DNA of 64,000 nt. It comes from Cordylochernes scorpioides. Lineage: Eukaryota; Arthropoda; Arachnida; Pseudoscorpiones; Chernetidae. Shown here in pieces: positions 45,252 through 55,487 of the stretch; within the stretch, counting starts at the first letter, position 1; each line of letters opens with the position of its first letter. Position numbers and translations under genes: made by a program. The notes under the pieces are model-generated. The model was not told where the DNA came from and ran no database searches. It saw only the letters and a program-made list of their open reading frames with translations. The stretch is from positions 14,453,295-14,517,294 of the forward strand of contig CP092869.1 of the NCBI GenBank assembly GCA_030710605.1, written 5' to 3'.

Positions 45252-45975
45252 TCTACTTATATATTTGCCTTATTCTGTCTGTTTGTCTGTTTGTCTGAAG
45301 CTCACGGATAGAATGCGCGCTCATTGGCTGACAGGGAACACGTGTCCTCCCTGCCCCCCTCTAGACAACCCTGTTATTCAAAAACCATACATCCAATCGC
45401 CATGAAATTCTGGGATATTATTAGGTATATCCCCGGAAAGGTTTTCGAAAATAATTTCTTGAATATCTTGAATATCCTTAGAGTTATTTGCAGAATTTTA
45501 GATATAACTCGCAAGCAGCGCCGCCAGACGGTGATAGGCTTAAGCTTGATGCTCCACCCCTGTTGACCTTGGGTCATCGTGTGAGTCACAGCATGATGCA
45601 ACAAAAAACACTCTCTCTGGGGATTGCGGCGTCAACAACCTATAAGTTTGCCCCTCTCATAAACCTGTCTATACAGACCACCCTGACTATAGCGACCACT
45701 CTAGACAACCCTGTTATCAGCTGCCTGTCTATACAGACCACCCTGTCTATAGCGGTCACCTTAGGCAACCCTGTTATCAGCAGTGTGATACATCCACCTG
45801 TCTATACAGACCACCCTGTCTATAGCGACCACTCTAGACAACCCTGTTATCAGCTGTGTGATACATCCACCTGTCTATACAGACCACCCTGTTAATAGCG
45901 ACCACCCAAGTCAACGTTTTTAAAATATATTCGCACTCGGGTAAACCCCGGGCGTTGCCCGGGCCATTCGTCTAG
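45252..45975 (+). mobile_element. Non-autonomous Helitron
   Basis: The 5' end TCTACTTATATATTTGCC leads into TCTGTCTGTTTGTCTG. The 3' end has a perfect 7-bp hairpin CCCGGGC-GTT-GCCCGGG (45947-45963), eight bases, and terminal CTAG (45972-45975). It is flanked by A on the left and T on the right, the normal Helitron AT target. It contains four partial tandem repeats (CCTGTCTATACAGACCACCC) at about 45665-45900. No Rep/helicase is encoded. Confidence 0.85.
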
Positions 45976-46019
45976 TTTATTATAAGAGCTTCAAAGAGTA
46001 GATCAGTTACTATATACAG

Positions 46020-46165
46020 TAGATGTCTTCATTGTCCGCTACCAGAGGGATCCTCCTCGTCACTGTCTTCCCGGGCAGTCCATACGGCCACACGCCCGGA
46101 GCCCACTTCCCGTAGCCAACCTGCCACGTCTTCTTTCACCGCAGATCTGTATAAAACTGTCCTGC

Positions 46166-46196
<31 letters not shown>

Positions 46197-46290
46197 ACGG
46201 TGGCGCCACACACATGTGGGCCATCCTCCCGTATCCATCTTTCTACAACTTCACTCTGGAATCCCTGCCTCTCGGATATCTTGTCATACA
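46020..46290 (-). other. GC-rich coding-like patch split by a C30 run
   Basis: On the minus strand, two stretches with similar character, SEVVERWIREDGPHVCG (right of the run) and KEDVAGWLREVGSGRVAVW (left of it), lie in different frames on either side of 30 consecutive C (46167-46196), the second ending in an acidic SDEEDPSGSGQ tail. The resemblance (E-x-V-x2-W-I/L-R-E) suggests repeated short domains of an unknown protein. The long homopolymer is also a likely sequencing problem. Confidence 0.35.
46167..46196. repeat. C30 homopolymer
   Basis: Thirty consecutive C. The length is probably uncertain in any assembly. Confidence 0.95.
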
Positions 46291-46519
46291 GTGAGGAGGG
46301 AATTATTTATATTACAATATTTAAGCATCTGACATATACTCCGTTTGTGTTCTCGCTATAGACAGGATGGTCCAAAGATGACGCTTGAATTCACACAGAG
46401 ATGCAGATACAGTTAGAATTTATTAAAATAGTCTTAAATTGTATAAGTACAATAAGTGGGACTTGCTTTCGTCCCTCTGCAGTCAGAAGGATTTTTGGTG
46501 TCGTCCTTCAGGCTAGTCC

Positions 46520-47230
46520 ATTCGGTTGTTGTTGTCGTGTCCAATGAAGAGCCTCAGATGTCTCTATGCATCTCTATCACAGCAGCCGCAATGTTCTCTA
46601 TCTTGGGTGTGCATAGCTGATGTTCTGGGTCTATGTCAATTTTCTGTTGTTGTGTCCAATAAAAAACCTCAGATGTCTCCATACATCTCTATCACATCAG
46701 CCGCAATGTTCTCTATCTTGGGTGTGCATAGCTGATGTTCTGGGTCCATGTCAATTTTCTGTTGTTGTGTCCAATAAAAAACCTCAGATGTCTCCATACA
46801 TCTCTATCACAGCAGCCGCAATGTTCTCTATCTTGGGTGTGCATAGCTGATGTTCTGGGTCCATGTCAATTTTCTGTTGTTGTGTCCAATAAAAAACCTC
46901 AGATGTCTCCATACATCTCTATCACAGCAGTCGCAATGTCCTCTATCTTGGGTGTAAAAGCTGCTGTTCTGGGTTTATGTCATTTTTCTGTTGTCGTGTC
47001 CAATGAAGAGCCTCAGATGTCTCCATACATCTCTATCACAGCAGTCGCAATGTTCTCTATCTTGGGTGTGTAAAGCTGCTGCTCTGGGTCCATGTCAATT
47101 TTCTGTTGCTTTTGTGTCCAATGAAGAACCTCAGATATTTCCAAGCATCTCTATAACAGCAGTCGCAATGTTTACTAATCTTGGATGTGTAAGGCTGATT
47201 TTATGAGTCCATGCCAATTTTCTGCAAGAC
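46520..47230 (-). repeat. Tandem non-LTR 3' ends, about six copies
   Basis: The unit (on plus GAGCCTCAGATGTCTCCATA ... GGGTCCATGTCAATTTTCTG) recurs about every 114-119 bp at 46628, 46741, 46857, 46972, 47088 and 47205. It is the same unit as at 5218 and 36905. Confidence 0.85.
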
Positions 47231-47284
47231 TGCGGCCATTGCTGGACATGAGAATATGAGCTGGTATCTTGTCCATGGAGCAGA

Positions 47285-47563
47285 TCAGATAGATCCATGC
47301 ACCCTGATCACAATACCGGCCAACTGAGGTGCCTTGTCCGTATGGATGCCCTCTTCTGGATTGATGTCTGCCATATAGAGGGCTGCAAGGATAGCCGCGC
47401 AACTGTATATATGGTCCGGAGTGTGTAACACTGTGTAACAGTTATTGCAGTTCATGAGAATATATGGAACTTGGAATAAACCCTTCAATTTCTTCCAGTT
47501 ACCGCGGATGTCCAGTCCACACCTATCCTGCACGATACCGACCTGTAGGCCCTCACTGTCCAC
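47285..47563 (-). pseudogene. Diverged non-LTR ORF2 C-terminal fragment
   Basis: The frame contains CNNCYTVLHTPDHIYSC followed by a ~50-residue tail, parallel to the C-x2-C...H-x4-C region at 5092. The minus-strand frame at 47175-47402 gives a further partial, more decayed copy. Two related tails are therefore joined end to end here. Confidence 0.55.
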
Positions 47564-47844
47564 CGAAATAGAGCTCCCGTGTAATCCGCTCCGTGCAGTT
47601 CAGCCCCTTTTTAACCTCTTGTACAGATGGCGTCTTTATACCCCAATAGGTTTATTCAAATTGTGCTAGATTGGCTTATAGTAAAACCATAGATTTTACC
47701 TTATCAATGTTTATAAATAGTTTTTCTATGCAGGGAACAAATTCCTGCTTCTTTAAAGAATCTTGGAAAGTAACTAACATGGTTCTATCTTTTATTTTAA
47801 TCTTCTCTCTTATAATACAAATGAAAACACCAAGACGTGAATCT

Positions 47845-47970
47845 TTCTTTTCACAAATGAATCAAACCTCTACTGTCTTTACTGCGATGAAAAAATTATA
47901 TTGGAAGGGCTTGGCTCATCAGTAGTAAACCCTCATGGCGGTTTCGCCAATTTAATCTACTAGACCTTTT
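47845..47970. repeat. PAL-1 MITE, half copy
   Basis: CTACTGTCTTTACTGCGATG, GGAAGGGCTTGGCTCATCAG, GGTTTCGCCAATTTAATCTA. The left flank keeps AACACCAAGACGTGAATCTT, a TIR-like end. Confidence 0.7.
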
Positions 47971-48435
47971 CTCTTATAATTGTTTACTTTAATTACAATA
48001 TATAACGCGTAACTGCCATGCTTTTGGTGTGTGTGCTGGCGTTTGTTTTATTAACCATTATTTTCTAAATCTTATTATGTAAAATACTTATCTATTTTAA
48101 TAAATATTTAAAATAATTCTATTCATTCACATTTATTTTCATCAGATTTATGGAAAAATTGAAAATAGAACAACTATAAAGTATTTGGTGCGGTAAATAA
48201 ACAAATTTAGTGCCCGAGTGTCCTTGGTTTATAACGTGCATGGAATAGAATTTGAAAAATAATATTTTTTCTATTTTTATGTAAGTGGTCTTATGCTAAT
48301 ATTATTCAAAATTCCATTTTTCAAAATGACGCGTTATCGTAAATCCGTCTAACGAAATCACAGAAAGCTATGAAACCCATCTTCATTACCAGAAAGTGAA
48401 AGATAAATCCGTATATCTTTGTACTTGGCATTCCT
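47971..48435. other. AT-rich spacer
   Basis: No repeat or motif is recognised. It precedes the candidate exon. Confidence 0.5.
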
Positions 48436-48455
48436 GATTGTTGACAATCACAATA

Positions 48456-48685
48456 ATGAGCGTCAGTGTGTCTACAGCCAATATTGACTATGGACCTGGT
48501 GAACATGGATCTACGCTATATCCCGCTGGACTCCCCACAACCTCGGACCTGGATTGTCGGACAAGTTATGGAGACTCCACGCCCCATGTTGGATTTCTTG
48601 ATACCGAGAACGTAGTGGACGGATCAAAATCTGAGTTTATCTCAGCTAGCTGTCTAGATCTCCGTGTTTACGTGGACTTCAGTCC
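48456..48685 (+). CDS. Candidate first coding exon of a host gene
   Basis: An ATG in the context CAATAATGA opens a 76-codon frame (MSVSVSTANIDYGPGEHG at its start; acidic, Ser/Thr/Gly-rich, ending LDLRVYVDFS). It runs into TCC|GTGAGTAA, a near-consensus 5' splice donor at 48686. The composition is clearly more GC-rich and balanced than its surroundings, and no transposon motif is seen. I do not recognise the product, and the downstream exon is not identified in this window. It may equally be a repeat fragment. Confidence 0.4.
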
Positions 48686-48717
48686 GTGAGTAACAACGTT
48701 ATGTTCGCTCAAACAAA

Positions 48718-49085
48718 CTATTCTCTTCTTCTTTCTTATCTCCACTCAATCATATTAGGGTATCAAATTTGTAAAGCTTGATGATGTCTGTTTGACAACC
48801 ATCATGACTGGGTGAAGTAGAATGCGTCCGCCTTTGTCATTAAGACTGGGAGCACTACTCAGTGGCAGGCCGACTTAGCTACAAAAAAATATCCACCTCT
48901 GACATGAGGAACAGATGCCATTTGCAGCTGCTCCTAACATGGAGTACAAACGCTGCTCATCCTGTATACCCATTACAGGGTACTATCAGCCAAGCCAGCT
49001 GAGCCCAGGTTTTTAGTGAGCTTGTTACTGCTCCCCCTCCTTCTTTTTCATCTGGGCTTGGGACCGGCAAAGGGGGAGTTACACA
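48718..49085 (-). mobile_element. NLTR3 3'-UTR fragment
   Basis: The TTCTTCTTTCTTATCTCCAC tail lies at the left and GACCGGCAAAGGGGGAGTT at the right, on the plus strand. It starts about 30 bp after the candidate exon donor. Confidence 0.7.
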
Positions 49086-49349
49086 AACTATAATCTACCT
49101 CAATCAATCTACTTCATGCTCCGCCCTACAACTTCTATCTCCGGGCATTCAGCGTTTCTTAGCAGTGATGGCCATGTTCTAGCTAAGTAGCTTTGAATAG
49201 GCTAACCTAATCTAACCATCCTGCTATAGATTAGTCATCTCTTCCGCTAATTTAGCTGTCCTTTCCTCCTTTTATTAAATCTTTCTAACTGATGTTAGAG
49301 GAATGCTAGCAACTTATTTAAAGATTAAAAAAACGATATGTTTATTTGC

Positions 49350-49515
49350 TCAAGAATGGTAGATTAAGATGGCCAAACCGCTGAGAGTGTTCACCACACA
49401 CACTAATGAACCCTTCCATCAATTTTACATTTCATTAAGGACGGTAGAAAAATGTTTTATTTTAAAAATAATAATACACGTCTATAATAGTTTCAATTTT
49501 TTATAACAGATGGCG
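49350..49515. repeat. PAL-1 MITE, half copy
   Basis: GCCAAACCGCTGAGAGTGTT, CATTAAGGACGGTAGAAAAA and a CAGATGGCGCGCTAATG end. Confidence 0.65.
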
Positions 49516-49589
49516 CGCTAATGTATCATATATTTGTATCATCACACCGAGATATAAAGACTTTATAATGATGTTTTTTATACGTATTA

Positions 49590-49974
49590 CTAGACGGGTT
49601 ACCCAGGCTTCGCCCCGGGATTGACCCGTGTGCATATCTACCCGAGTGATATATATTTAGATAAGATTTTTTTAATAATTGTTTGTTATTAGCATTATCT
49701 ATTTGTTTGCATCAGCATAATTTAATCTAATCTTTGATAGAGGGCGCTGTTCGTGAGCTAAGTAGAATAATTTGAATATATAGTTTTAATAATTGATTTA
49801 TATATTTTTTAAAATAGCCTATCGTCTTCCCCGTATTTTTTTACCTATGTATGGAAAATTTGGTTTGAATTAGTGAACTACTGCAAATTTGTGTACCGGA
49901 CATACAAACAAACACACATACAAACAAACAAACATACAAACATTGATTTATATATATATATATATATATATAGA
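49590..49974 (-). mobile_element. Non-autonomous Helitron, 385 bp
   Basis: On the minus strand it starts TCTATATATATATA and runs through TTTGTATGTTTGTTTGTTTG. It ends with a GC hairpin (CCGGGGC-GAA-GCCTGGG), eight bases and CTAG at 49590. It is flanked by A (5') and T (3'). The interior is AT-rich. Confidence 0.8.
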
Positions 49975-50107
49975 TGTACAAGTTTTTTGGTTGATGAGTC
50001 TTCTTCTTCTTCTTTCTTATCTCCACTCAATCACACTAAGGTATCAAACTTGTAAAGGGTTGATGAGTAATTTATATTAGAGATTTATTCTTCAAACATA
50101 TATTTAT

Positions 50108-50442
50108 TTATAAAACACTTAAAGTTGCACCGCATAAGTTTCTTTTCTGTGAAAAATCAATATTTATTTCAAAGAGAAATATTTACTATTTCTAACCTTT
50201 TTGGATGAAGTATGAAAGGGTGAAAATATGAAGAGTAATGGCGAACGGAAAAATAAAAGTGTCCAGGGGCGGGAACACCACCCCTGGACACTTTTATTTT
50301 TCCGTTCGCCATTACTCTTCATATTTTCACCCTTTCATACTTCATCCAAAAAGGTTAGAAATAGTAAATATTTCTCTTTGAAATAAATATTGATTTTTCA
50401 CAGAAAAGAAACTTATGCGGTGCAACTTTAAGTGTTTTATAA
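50108..50442. mobile_element. PAL-2 palindrome, complete
   Basis: Almost perfect 160-bp arms run from ATAAAACACTTAAAGTTGCA inward to AAAGTGTCCAGGGGCGGG, with a tiny loop (GGGAACACC region). The centre is the tRNA-like acceptor end (CCAGGGG/CCCCTGG), so this is a head-to-head dimer of a tRNA-derived unit. Confidence 0.92.
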
Positions 50443-50622
50443 TCATACGCCGCAGTCCTTTATAATGTATTATAATATATTTATTTAATCATTATGAATA
50501 AAATAGACATACACATTATGATGCATCAGTGCGCCATCTGTTATGAATATTCGAAACTATTATAGACGCGTATGATTCTTTTGAAAATTATACAATTTAT
50601 ACTGCTCTTGCTTATATATCAA

Positions 50623-50670
50623 CTAGCCGAATGACCCGGGAAACGCCCGTGTTTTACCCGATTGAATGTT
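50623..50670 (-). mobile_element. Helitron 3' end
   Basis: On the minus strand: CGGG-CGTTT-CCCG hairpin, GGTCATTCGG, CTAG, followed by T. The 5' end could not be placed. Confidence 0.6.
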
Positions 50671-50708
50671 TTGATTCAAATACTATTTGTTACAATTATA
50701 AATTGGCG

Positions 50709-50856
50709 CCTTAAATAAATGCATATATTAGTTAATAACTATAGCCTATGTGCTTTATCTGTCTATGTACTGTTGGCTTCCGTAGGCGTCTCTTACTGGG
50801 TAAAAGAAAGAGAGGATTCCATTTAGTTATTAACTAATATATGCATTTATTTAAGG
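50709..50856. repeat. Inverted repeat with 33-bp arms
   Basis: CCTTAAATAAATGCATATAT at the left and ATATATGCATTTATTTAAGG at the right enclose about 80 bp. The origin is unknown. Confidence 0.75.
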
Positions 50857-50901
50857 AGCGACCCGCTCCAACACAATAGTTACAAAAACAACAAAGCTAG
50901 T

Positions 50902-50916
50902 GGGGGGGGGGGGGGG
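50902..50916. repeat. G15 homopolymer
   Basis: Fifteen consecutive G in an otherwise AT-rich region. Confidence 0.9.
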
Positions 50917-51234
50917 CAAAGGTGGCGTGATCGTAGCCAACCAATAGAAGAGCGCCATTCCAAAAAAAAAGCAAACGGTGACAGAGATGAAAAAGAATTG
51001 ATGACGCTCGTAACTGTATATATGAAAAAAACGATAGAAAAAATAAATAAAATATAAGTGGGTCAGGTGTTGATATTAAAAATAAAGAAGACATTTCCTG
51101 ACCACAAGCATATGTGCTTTTTAGATGACAGAGCGCCATATAGTGGAGCAAAAATAAACTAAACGTTTATTTAACTTGCTCCGTGATATTTGGCCAACCC
51201 AATTTCTTGATAAATCTAGAAAAGCCATCTAAAG

Positions 51235-51550
51235 AGATAAGGGTCGCCTCTCCCGTCAAAATAGACGTCAAAAACCAGACGCCATCTATTGACCGTCGCC
51301 GCAAACTAGCGCCTCAGGTCGGTGACAAAGCCACAACACCAGCTTTGGCAAACTGAGAAGCGTCCACCTAGAGACCATGGTTTCGGGCTAATGGCCCTCG
51401 TCAGTCCTAGGGCGGACTTTATTCCATGAGATCCACACTGGATCTAATGGAATCTTGACAATCTGCCAAAGAGGTGTTTAGCAGGCAAAGTGGCTGGGCC
51501 ATATCTATGGCTAAAATATAGATGGAAATTCCTCCCGGCAAAATTTCCAT
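51235..51550 (-). mobile_element. HH-C element, single arm plus internal region
   Basis: On plus it starts GTCGCCTCTCCCGTCAAAAT, runs through the hammerhead at 51362-51417 and then the internal part shared with 55990-56090 (AATCTTGACAATCTGCCAAA, GGTGTTTAGCAGGC). This shows the non-palindromic form of the family. Confidence 0.8.
51362..51417 (-). ncRNA. Hammerhead ribozyme HH-C, core intact
   Basis: Minus strand: CTGACGA, stem II GGGC/GCCC, GAAA, ACCATGGT, GUC, helix I CCTAG-G-A with TCTAGG (one bulged G). Core residues are all present. Confidence 0.8.
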
Positions 51551-51722
51551 CTATATATTATCTATACAAATTCATTGTTTTTTTTTTTTAAATTTCCATA
51601 CGAGCGAAAAGAAAACAGAGTGTTTATTTCTGATATCTATTTTTATTTTCTATAGTTCGTTATACATTTGCTTAGCTTAATCTCAATGTAATATAATTTA
51701 ATTTACTTTATTTTTAATTTTC

Positions 51723-51753
51723 CTGTAGAAGGGCGTTGCCCGAAAGCTCGAAA
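51723..51753 (+). ncRNA. Hammerhead-like motif HH-D
   Basis: CTGTAGA, an extra A, stem II GGGC-GTT-GCCC, GAAA, GCUC. Helix III would be AG/CU. The A6 position is U, so it departs from the catalytic consensus, yet the stems are perfect. It is followed by AATAAATTTATTT. Confidence 0.4.
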
Positions 51754-51789
51754 TAAATTTATTTGCAAAAGAAACTCATCCCTCAAGCT

Positions 51790-52450
51790 TATTGATTTGA
51801 ACATTCTATTAAGGGATTAGCCTATTAATTAGTTAAAGTATATATTATTTAAAATTATAGGAGAAATGTGTTATATATCAAGTGTGATATTTAGCGAAAT
51901 AAAGCTTTCATATTAAAAAGAGCTTAAATAACCAAAGAATTGATAATCCTATAATAGATTTATTCTGGAAACTTTAATTAAAACAAAGTTTGTTAAAATA
52001 ACAATGGTTGATAATTCATTCCTATTTAGGAAATATATTTTTTATTTATTTCAAAGCTACTTATTATATTTGAATATTCTATTTTCTGTCTCTAAATATA
52101 TTTTGCTGAATATGTATATTCCAAAAGAGAAAATTAATGAATTGCAAATCTCTCCACACCAATCATATAAGTTTACGAAGAAAAAAGTGAAATTTCATAA
52201 AAAAAAAGCTATTTTTGAAGATAAAGAAGAGAAAAAAATAAGAAAATTTACAGTTTATATAAATATATATATCTCCATATATCAAGTTGAATAATTCTTT
52301 GAAAAGGCACATTTGAATAAATTTGATCAGAGAAGAGACGAAAAAGAAAATATAAATTTTATAAATATGAGAAATATGCTTCAGGATTCAATGTTCCTGA
52401 ATGAAGAAAGGCTCTCAAGAAATTGCCCGAAGTTTACTACTTGATTTCCA
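51790..52450. other. AT-rich region without supported gene
   Basis: A 96-codon Lys/Ile/Tyr-rich frame (52004-52294) is probably chance in AT-rich DNA. No repeats are noted. Confidence 0.45.
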
Positions 52451-52454
52451 AACT

Positions 52455-52600
52455 AGATTAAACTGGGGGAATCGCTGGGAGGGTTCACCATTGATGAGCC
52501 AGGCCCTCCCATTAATTTTTATATTGCAGTAAGGGCAGTAGAAATTGTTTAATTTTAAAAAGAATCATACGCGTCTCTATAATAGTTTCGAATATTCATA
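52455..52600. repeat. PAL-1 MITE, half copy
   Basis: CGCTGGGAGGGTTCACCATT, GCAGTAAGGGCAGTAGAAAT, AAGAATCATACGCGTC and ATAGTTTCGAA. Confidence 0.7.
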
Positions 52601-52649
52601 TTAAAAAGGAAAATACTGGTATTCATTTTGGATAATATCGCGGAAAAAC

Positions 52650-53010
52650 AAAATGATTCAAAGAGCTAATTTTGAAATGAGAGTAAATATCAAAGATGAA
52701 GAAGAAATCAGGTAGGAATTTCTTTCTATTCACTACATTTATTTTCATTAAAACATTTCAAACCAATCAAAGAAATCCAACTCTTCAATCAACCTCAGAT
52801 AGAATCGTCTCTTTGCTGCGGTTGCTATCATGACTCTCTCGCCAACATCGCTGCTGCTACTCTTCTGGTAAGACTCTCGTGTCCCCCCACCAGTGGTAAT
52901 GCCGAGAGATACTGCCAGAGGAAGGGAGTTCCACTTGAGCGGTGGTTCTCAGACGTCTTTGGGTGCTCTGCAGGGTAGAGCTTCAGAGGGAGAGCAACGG
53001 GAGCCCAGGT
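52650..53010 (+). other. Possible decayed exons with donor-like sites
   Basis: Three donor-like sequences occur: ATCAG|GTAGGA (52711), CTG|GTAAGAC (about 52867) and CCCAG|GTAGGT (about 53008), the last in a locally GC-rich tract (52800-53060). A short ATG frame (MIQRANFEMRVNIKDEEE) runs into the first. No protein family is recognised; low confidence. Confidence 0.25.
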
Positions 53011-53131
53011 AGGTGATCCACGACGGAGGAAGCGGCGTAGTCGCGAAGAACTGGAGAGGGAACGCGCGACACTATCGATATGGATCACAATCCACCATTT
53101 CTGAAGGGAACTGGAAAAAGATTTCGAAATA

Positions 53132-53308
53132 CAGTTAAACCTGTCTATAGCGCCCTCTCTTGGGACTCACCAAAATATGGTGTTATAGATAGGGGGTGCT
53201 ATAGACAGGTCACTTTTAATGTAAATTGCATCGTACTACGTATTTAAAATCGGACGCTATAGAGAGGAAGGCGCTATTTAGAGGGGGCGCTATAGACAGG
53301 TTTAACTG
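53132..53308. mobile_element. MITE with CAGTTAAACCTG ends
   Basis: The termini CAGTTAAACCTGTCTATAGC and GCTATAGACAGGTTTAACTG are a perfect 20-bp inverted pair. The interior matches 40923-41082 inverted. Confidence 0.8.
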
Positions 53309-53519
53309 TTGGATATAAGAAAATTGATTTATTTTACATTAAAAGAAAGTGAATCCCATGGATAGACAATTCTATAATGAAAATGGACTCGATGATGTAA
53401 GAAGGGAACGTAAAGAGAAACATTTAACTGAATGTTAACTAGACAGGGTGAGGATGTGATATTCCAAGTTCTATTACAGCAGCAGCAATCAACCGGATAT
53501 TGGATATAAACACATATTG

Positions 53520-53775
53520 TCTTCTTCTTCTTTCTTATCTTCACTCAATCATATTAGGGTATCAAGTTGTGACCCTTGATGGTGTCTGTTTGATAACCAT
53601 CATGACTGGGTGAAGTAGAATGCGTCTGCCTTTGTCATTAAGACTGGGAGCACTACTCAGTGGCAGGCCAACTTAGCCCCAAAAGAAATGGCCACCTCTG
53701 ACATGAGGAACAGACGCCATGTGCAGCTTCTACTAACATGGAGTACAAGTGCTTCTCATCCTGTATCCCTGGATC
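53520..53775 (-). mobile_element. NLTR3 3'-UTR fragment
   Basis: TCTTCTTCTTTCTTATCTTC to TCTCATCCTGTATCCCTGGA on plus. It is contiguous with 53309-53519, which matches 40700-40920 inverted. Confidence 0.7.
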
Positions 53776-53829
53776 CAACGTTCAGTGATCCATTTTGTGA
53801 TCAGTAGGTGTAGCAGGTACCGAGATTCT

Positions 53830-54215
53830 TCAGAACAGTGTGTTGATTCAACGGGTTTCTACGAATGGATTGAAAATTACTAAAATGGTCGTACGAGTGT
53901 TACACAAGACAAAGGCGCCGGATCACCATTTACCGCCATAAATGAGGAAAACATTGAACGTGTACGTGACTTGGCTATATTATACAGACAAGTAACTATT
54001 GATAAAATGGCAGATTGTCTACAAATTAGTCATGGTTCTGCCTACAAAATTATCCATAATAGACTTGGGTTTCATAACTTTTCAATGCGAAGTACTGTAA
54101 CATTATCAGGAAAGGATCACTACAATAAACAGTGAGTGTTACAGAGAGATGCTTACTGACAAGCTAAAGCCTGCAATTCGAGGCAAACACCGAGGACTGT
54201 TGTGTTGTTGTACGA
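53830..54215 (+). pseudogene. mariner-type transposase fragment
   Basis: The frame reads FYEWIENY, a stop, NGRTSVTQDKGAGSP, then NEENIERVRDL and DKMADCLQISHGSAYKIIHN, i.e. the DNA-binding domain of a mariner-family transposase. After GFHNF it jumps to QRDAY.QAKACNSRQ and a YDNAC residue of the catalytic region, so the middle third is deleted. It differs from the copy at 13662. The end abuts an HH-A hammerhead. Confidence 0.8.
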
Positions 54216-54233
54216 CAATGCATGTTTTAATTT

Positions 54234-54286
54234 TTGTTTACTCCTGACGAGGACAAAATAATTTTGTTGAAACATCGAGGTAATAA
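54234..54286 (+). ncRNA. Hammerhead ribozyme motif HH-A (PLE type)
   Basis: CTGACGA (54244-54250), stem II GACAAAA/TTTTGTT, GAAA (54269-54272), site AUC with cleavage after 54276. Helix I CTC/GAG plus TTGTT/AATAA. Compared with 27081 the internal loop and the site differ but the pairing is kept. The helix III strand ACAU is no longer perfectly self-complementary. Confidence 0.7.
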
Positions 54287-54484
54287 AAAGGTTTACTGGC
54301 CGAAGTATCTTTAATTTTAAGAACTTGTATACACAGTTGACTTTTATATATAGACAGATTAGTTTAAAAAGTGTAATTAATAACTTGATGGATTAAGGTT
54401 TTTTTCGTGAGGCCTAAAAATAATAGAGATTTTTTATTTACTCCTCACTGAGTTTTATAAATAAAATTATTGAGAGTTATCATG

Positions 54485-54855
54485 CCATAGGAGGAGGTGG
54501 AGCAGTAACAAGCTCACTAAAAAACCTGGGTTCAGCTGGCCCGGCTGATAGTACCCTGTAAGGGCTCCAGGCATACAGGATGAGCAGCGTTTGCACTCCA
54601 TGTTAGAAGCAGCTGTACATGGCGTCTGTTCCTCATGTCAGAGGCGGCCATTTCTTTTGGAGCTAAGTCGGCCTGCCACTGAGTAATGCTCCCAGTCGTA
54701 ATGACAAAGTAGATGTTAGCTACTTCACACAGTAATGATGGTTTTCAATTTTATCCATGGATGAGCTCTACTTTTAAGACACTATCAAAAGTCTCAAGCT
54801 TTACAAGTTTGATACTCTAATATAATTGAGTGGAGATAAGAAAGAAGAAGAATAT
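54485..54855 (+). mobile_element. NLTR3 3'-UTR fragment
   Basis: AGGAGGAGGTGGAGCAGTAA to AAGAAAGAAGAAGAA. Sense orientation on plus. Confidence 0.7.
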
Positions 54856-55182
54856 CTCTTGATTCACTATGGTTATGTATATGTTAATGAAATGCCTATA
54901 TGTAAATAGGTTTTCAATTACTGGTTTATTTGGGAATAAATCTCCAGTACTGTAAAAGCGCAGCTGGATATTTGAGTCAGACAGACTTTGTGGTCCAATT
55001 AAGTCTTGTTTAATGAAGGTAATCTATTTAAGAAGGAGAAAATTAAATTCTTACGACCTAATTTGCATATCGCACGCACTCCGACCATTACTCTAATGAT
55101 GGCTTTATTCTAGGGTTGGGTTCACTTTTTATCAAGATAACAGTTTCCTCTCTTGGTTTTGTGAGAACCAGATATAGTTAAG

Positions 55183-55487
55183 TCTTCTTCTTCTTTCTTA
55201 TCTCCACACTGTGTGAAGTAGAATGCGTTTGCCATTGTCATTAAGACTGAGAGAACTATTCAGTGGCAGGCCGACTTAGCTCCAAAAGAAATGGCCACCT
55301 CTGACATGAGGAACAGACGCCATGTGAAGCCGCTCCTAACATGGAGTACAAACGCTGCTCATCCTGTATCCCTGGAGCCCTTACAGGGTACTATCAGCCG
55401 GGCCAGCTGAGCCCAGGTTTTTAGTGAGCTTGTTACTGCTCCCCCTCCTCCTTTTTCATCCGGGCTTGGGACCGGCAAGGGCGGAGT
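55183..55487 (-). mobile_element. NLTR3 3'-UTR fragment
   Basis: Same family as 48718, with the TCTTCTTCTTTCTTATCTCC tail at the left. Confidence 0.7.

Noticed and set aside
52004..52294. 96-codon Lys/Ile-rich ORF
   Set aside because: Composition matches the AT-rich background; no motif, and runs of A explain the lysines.
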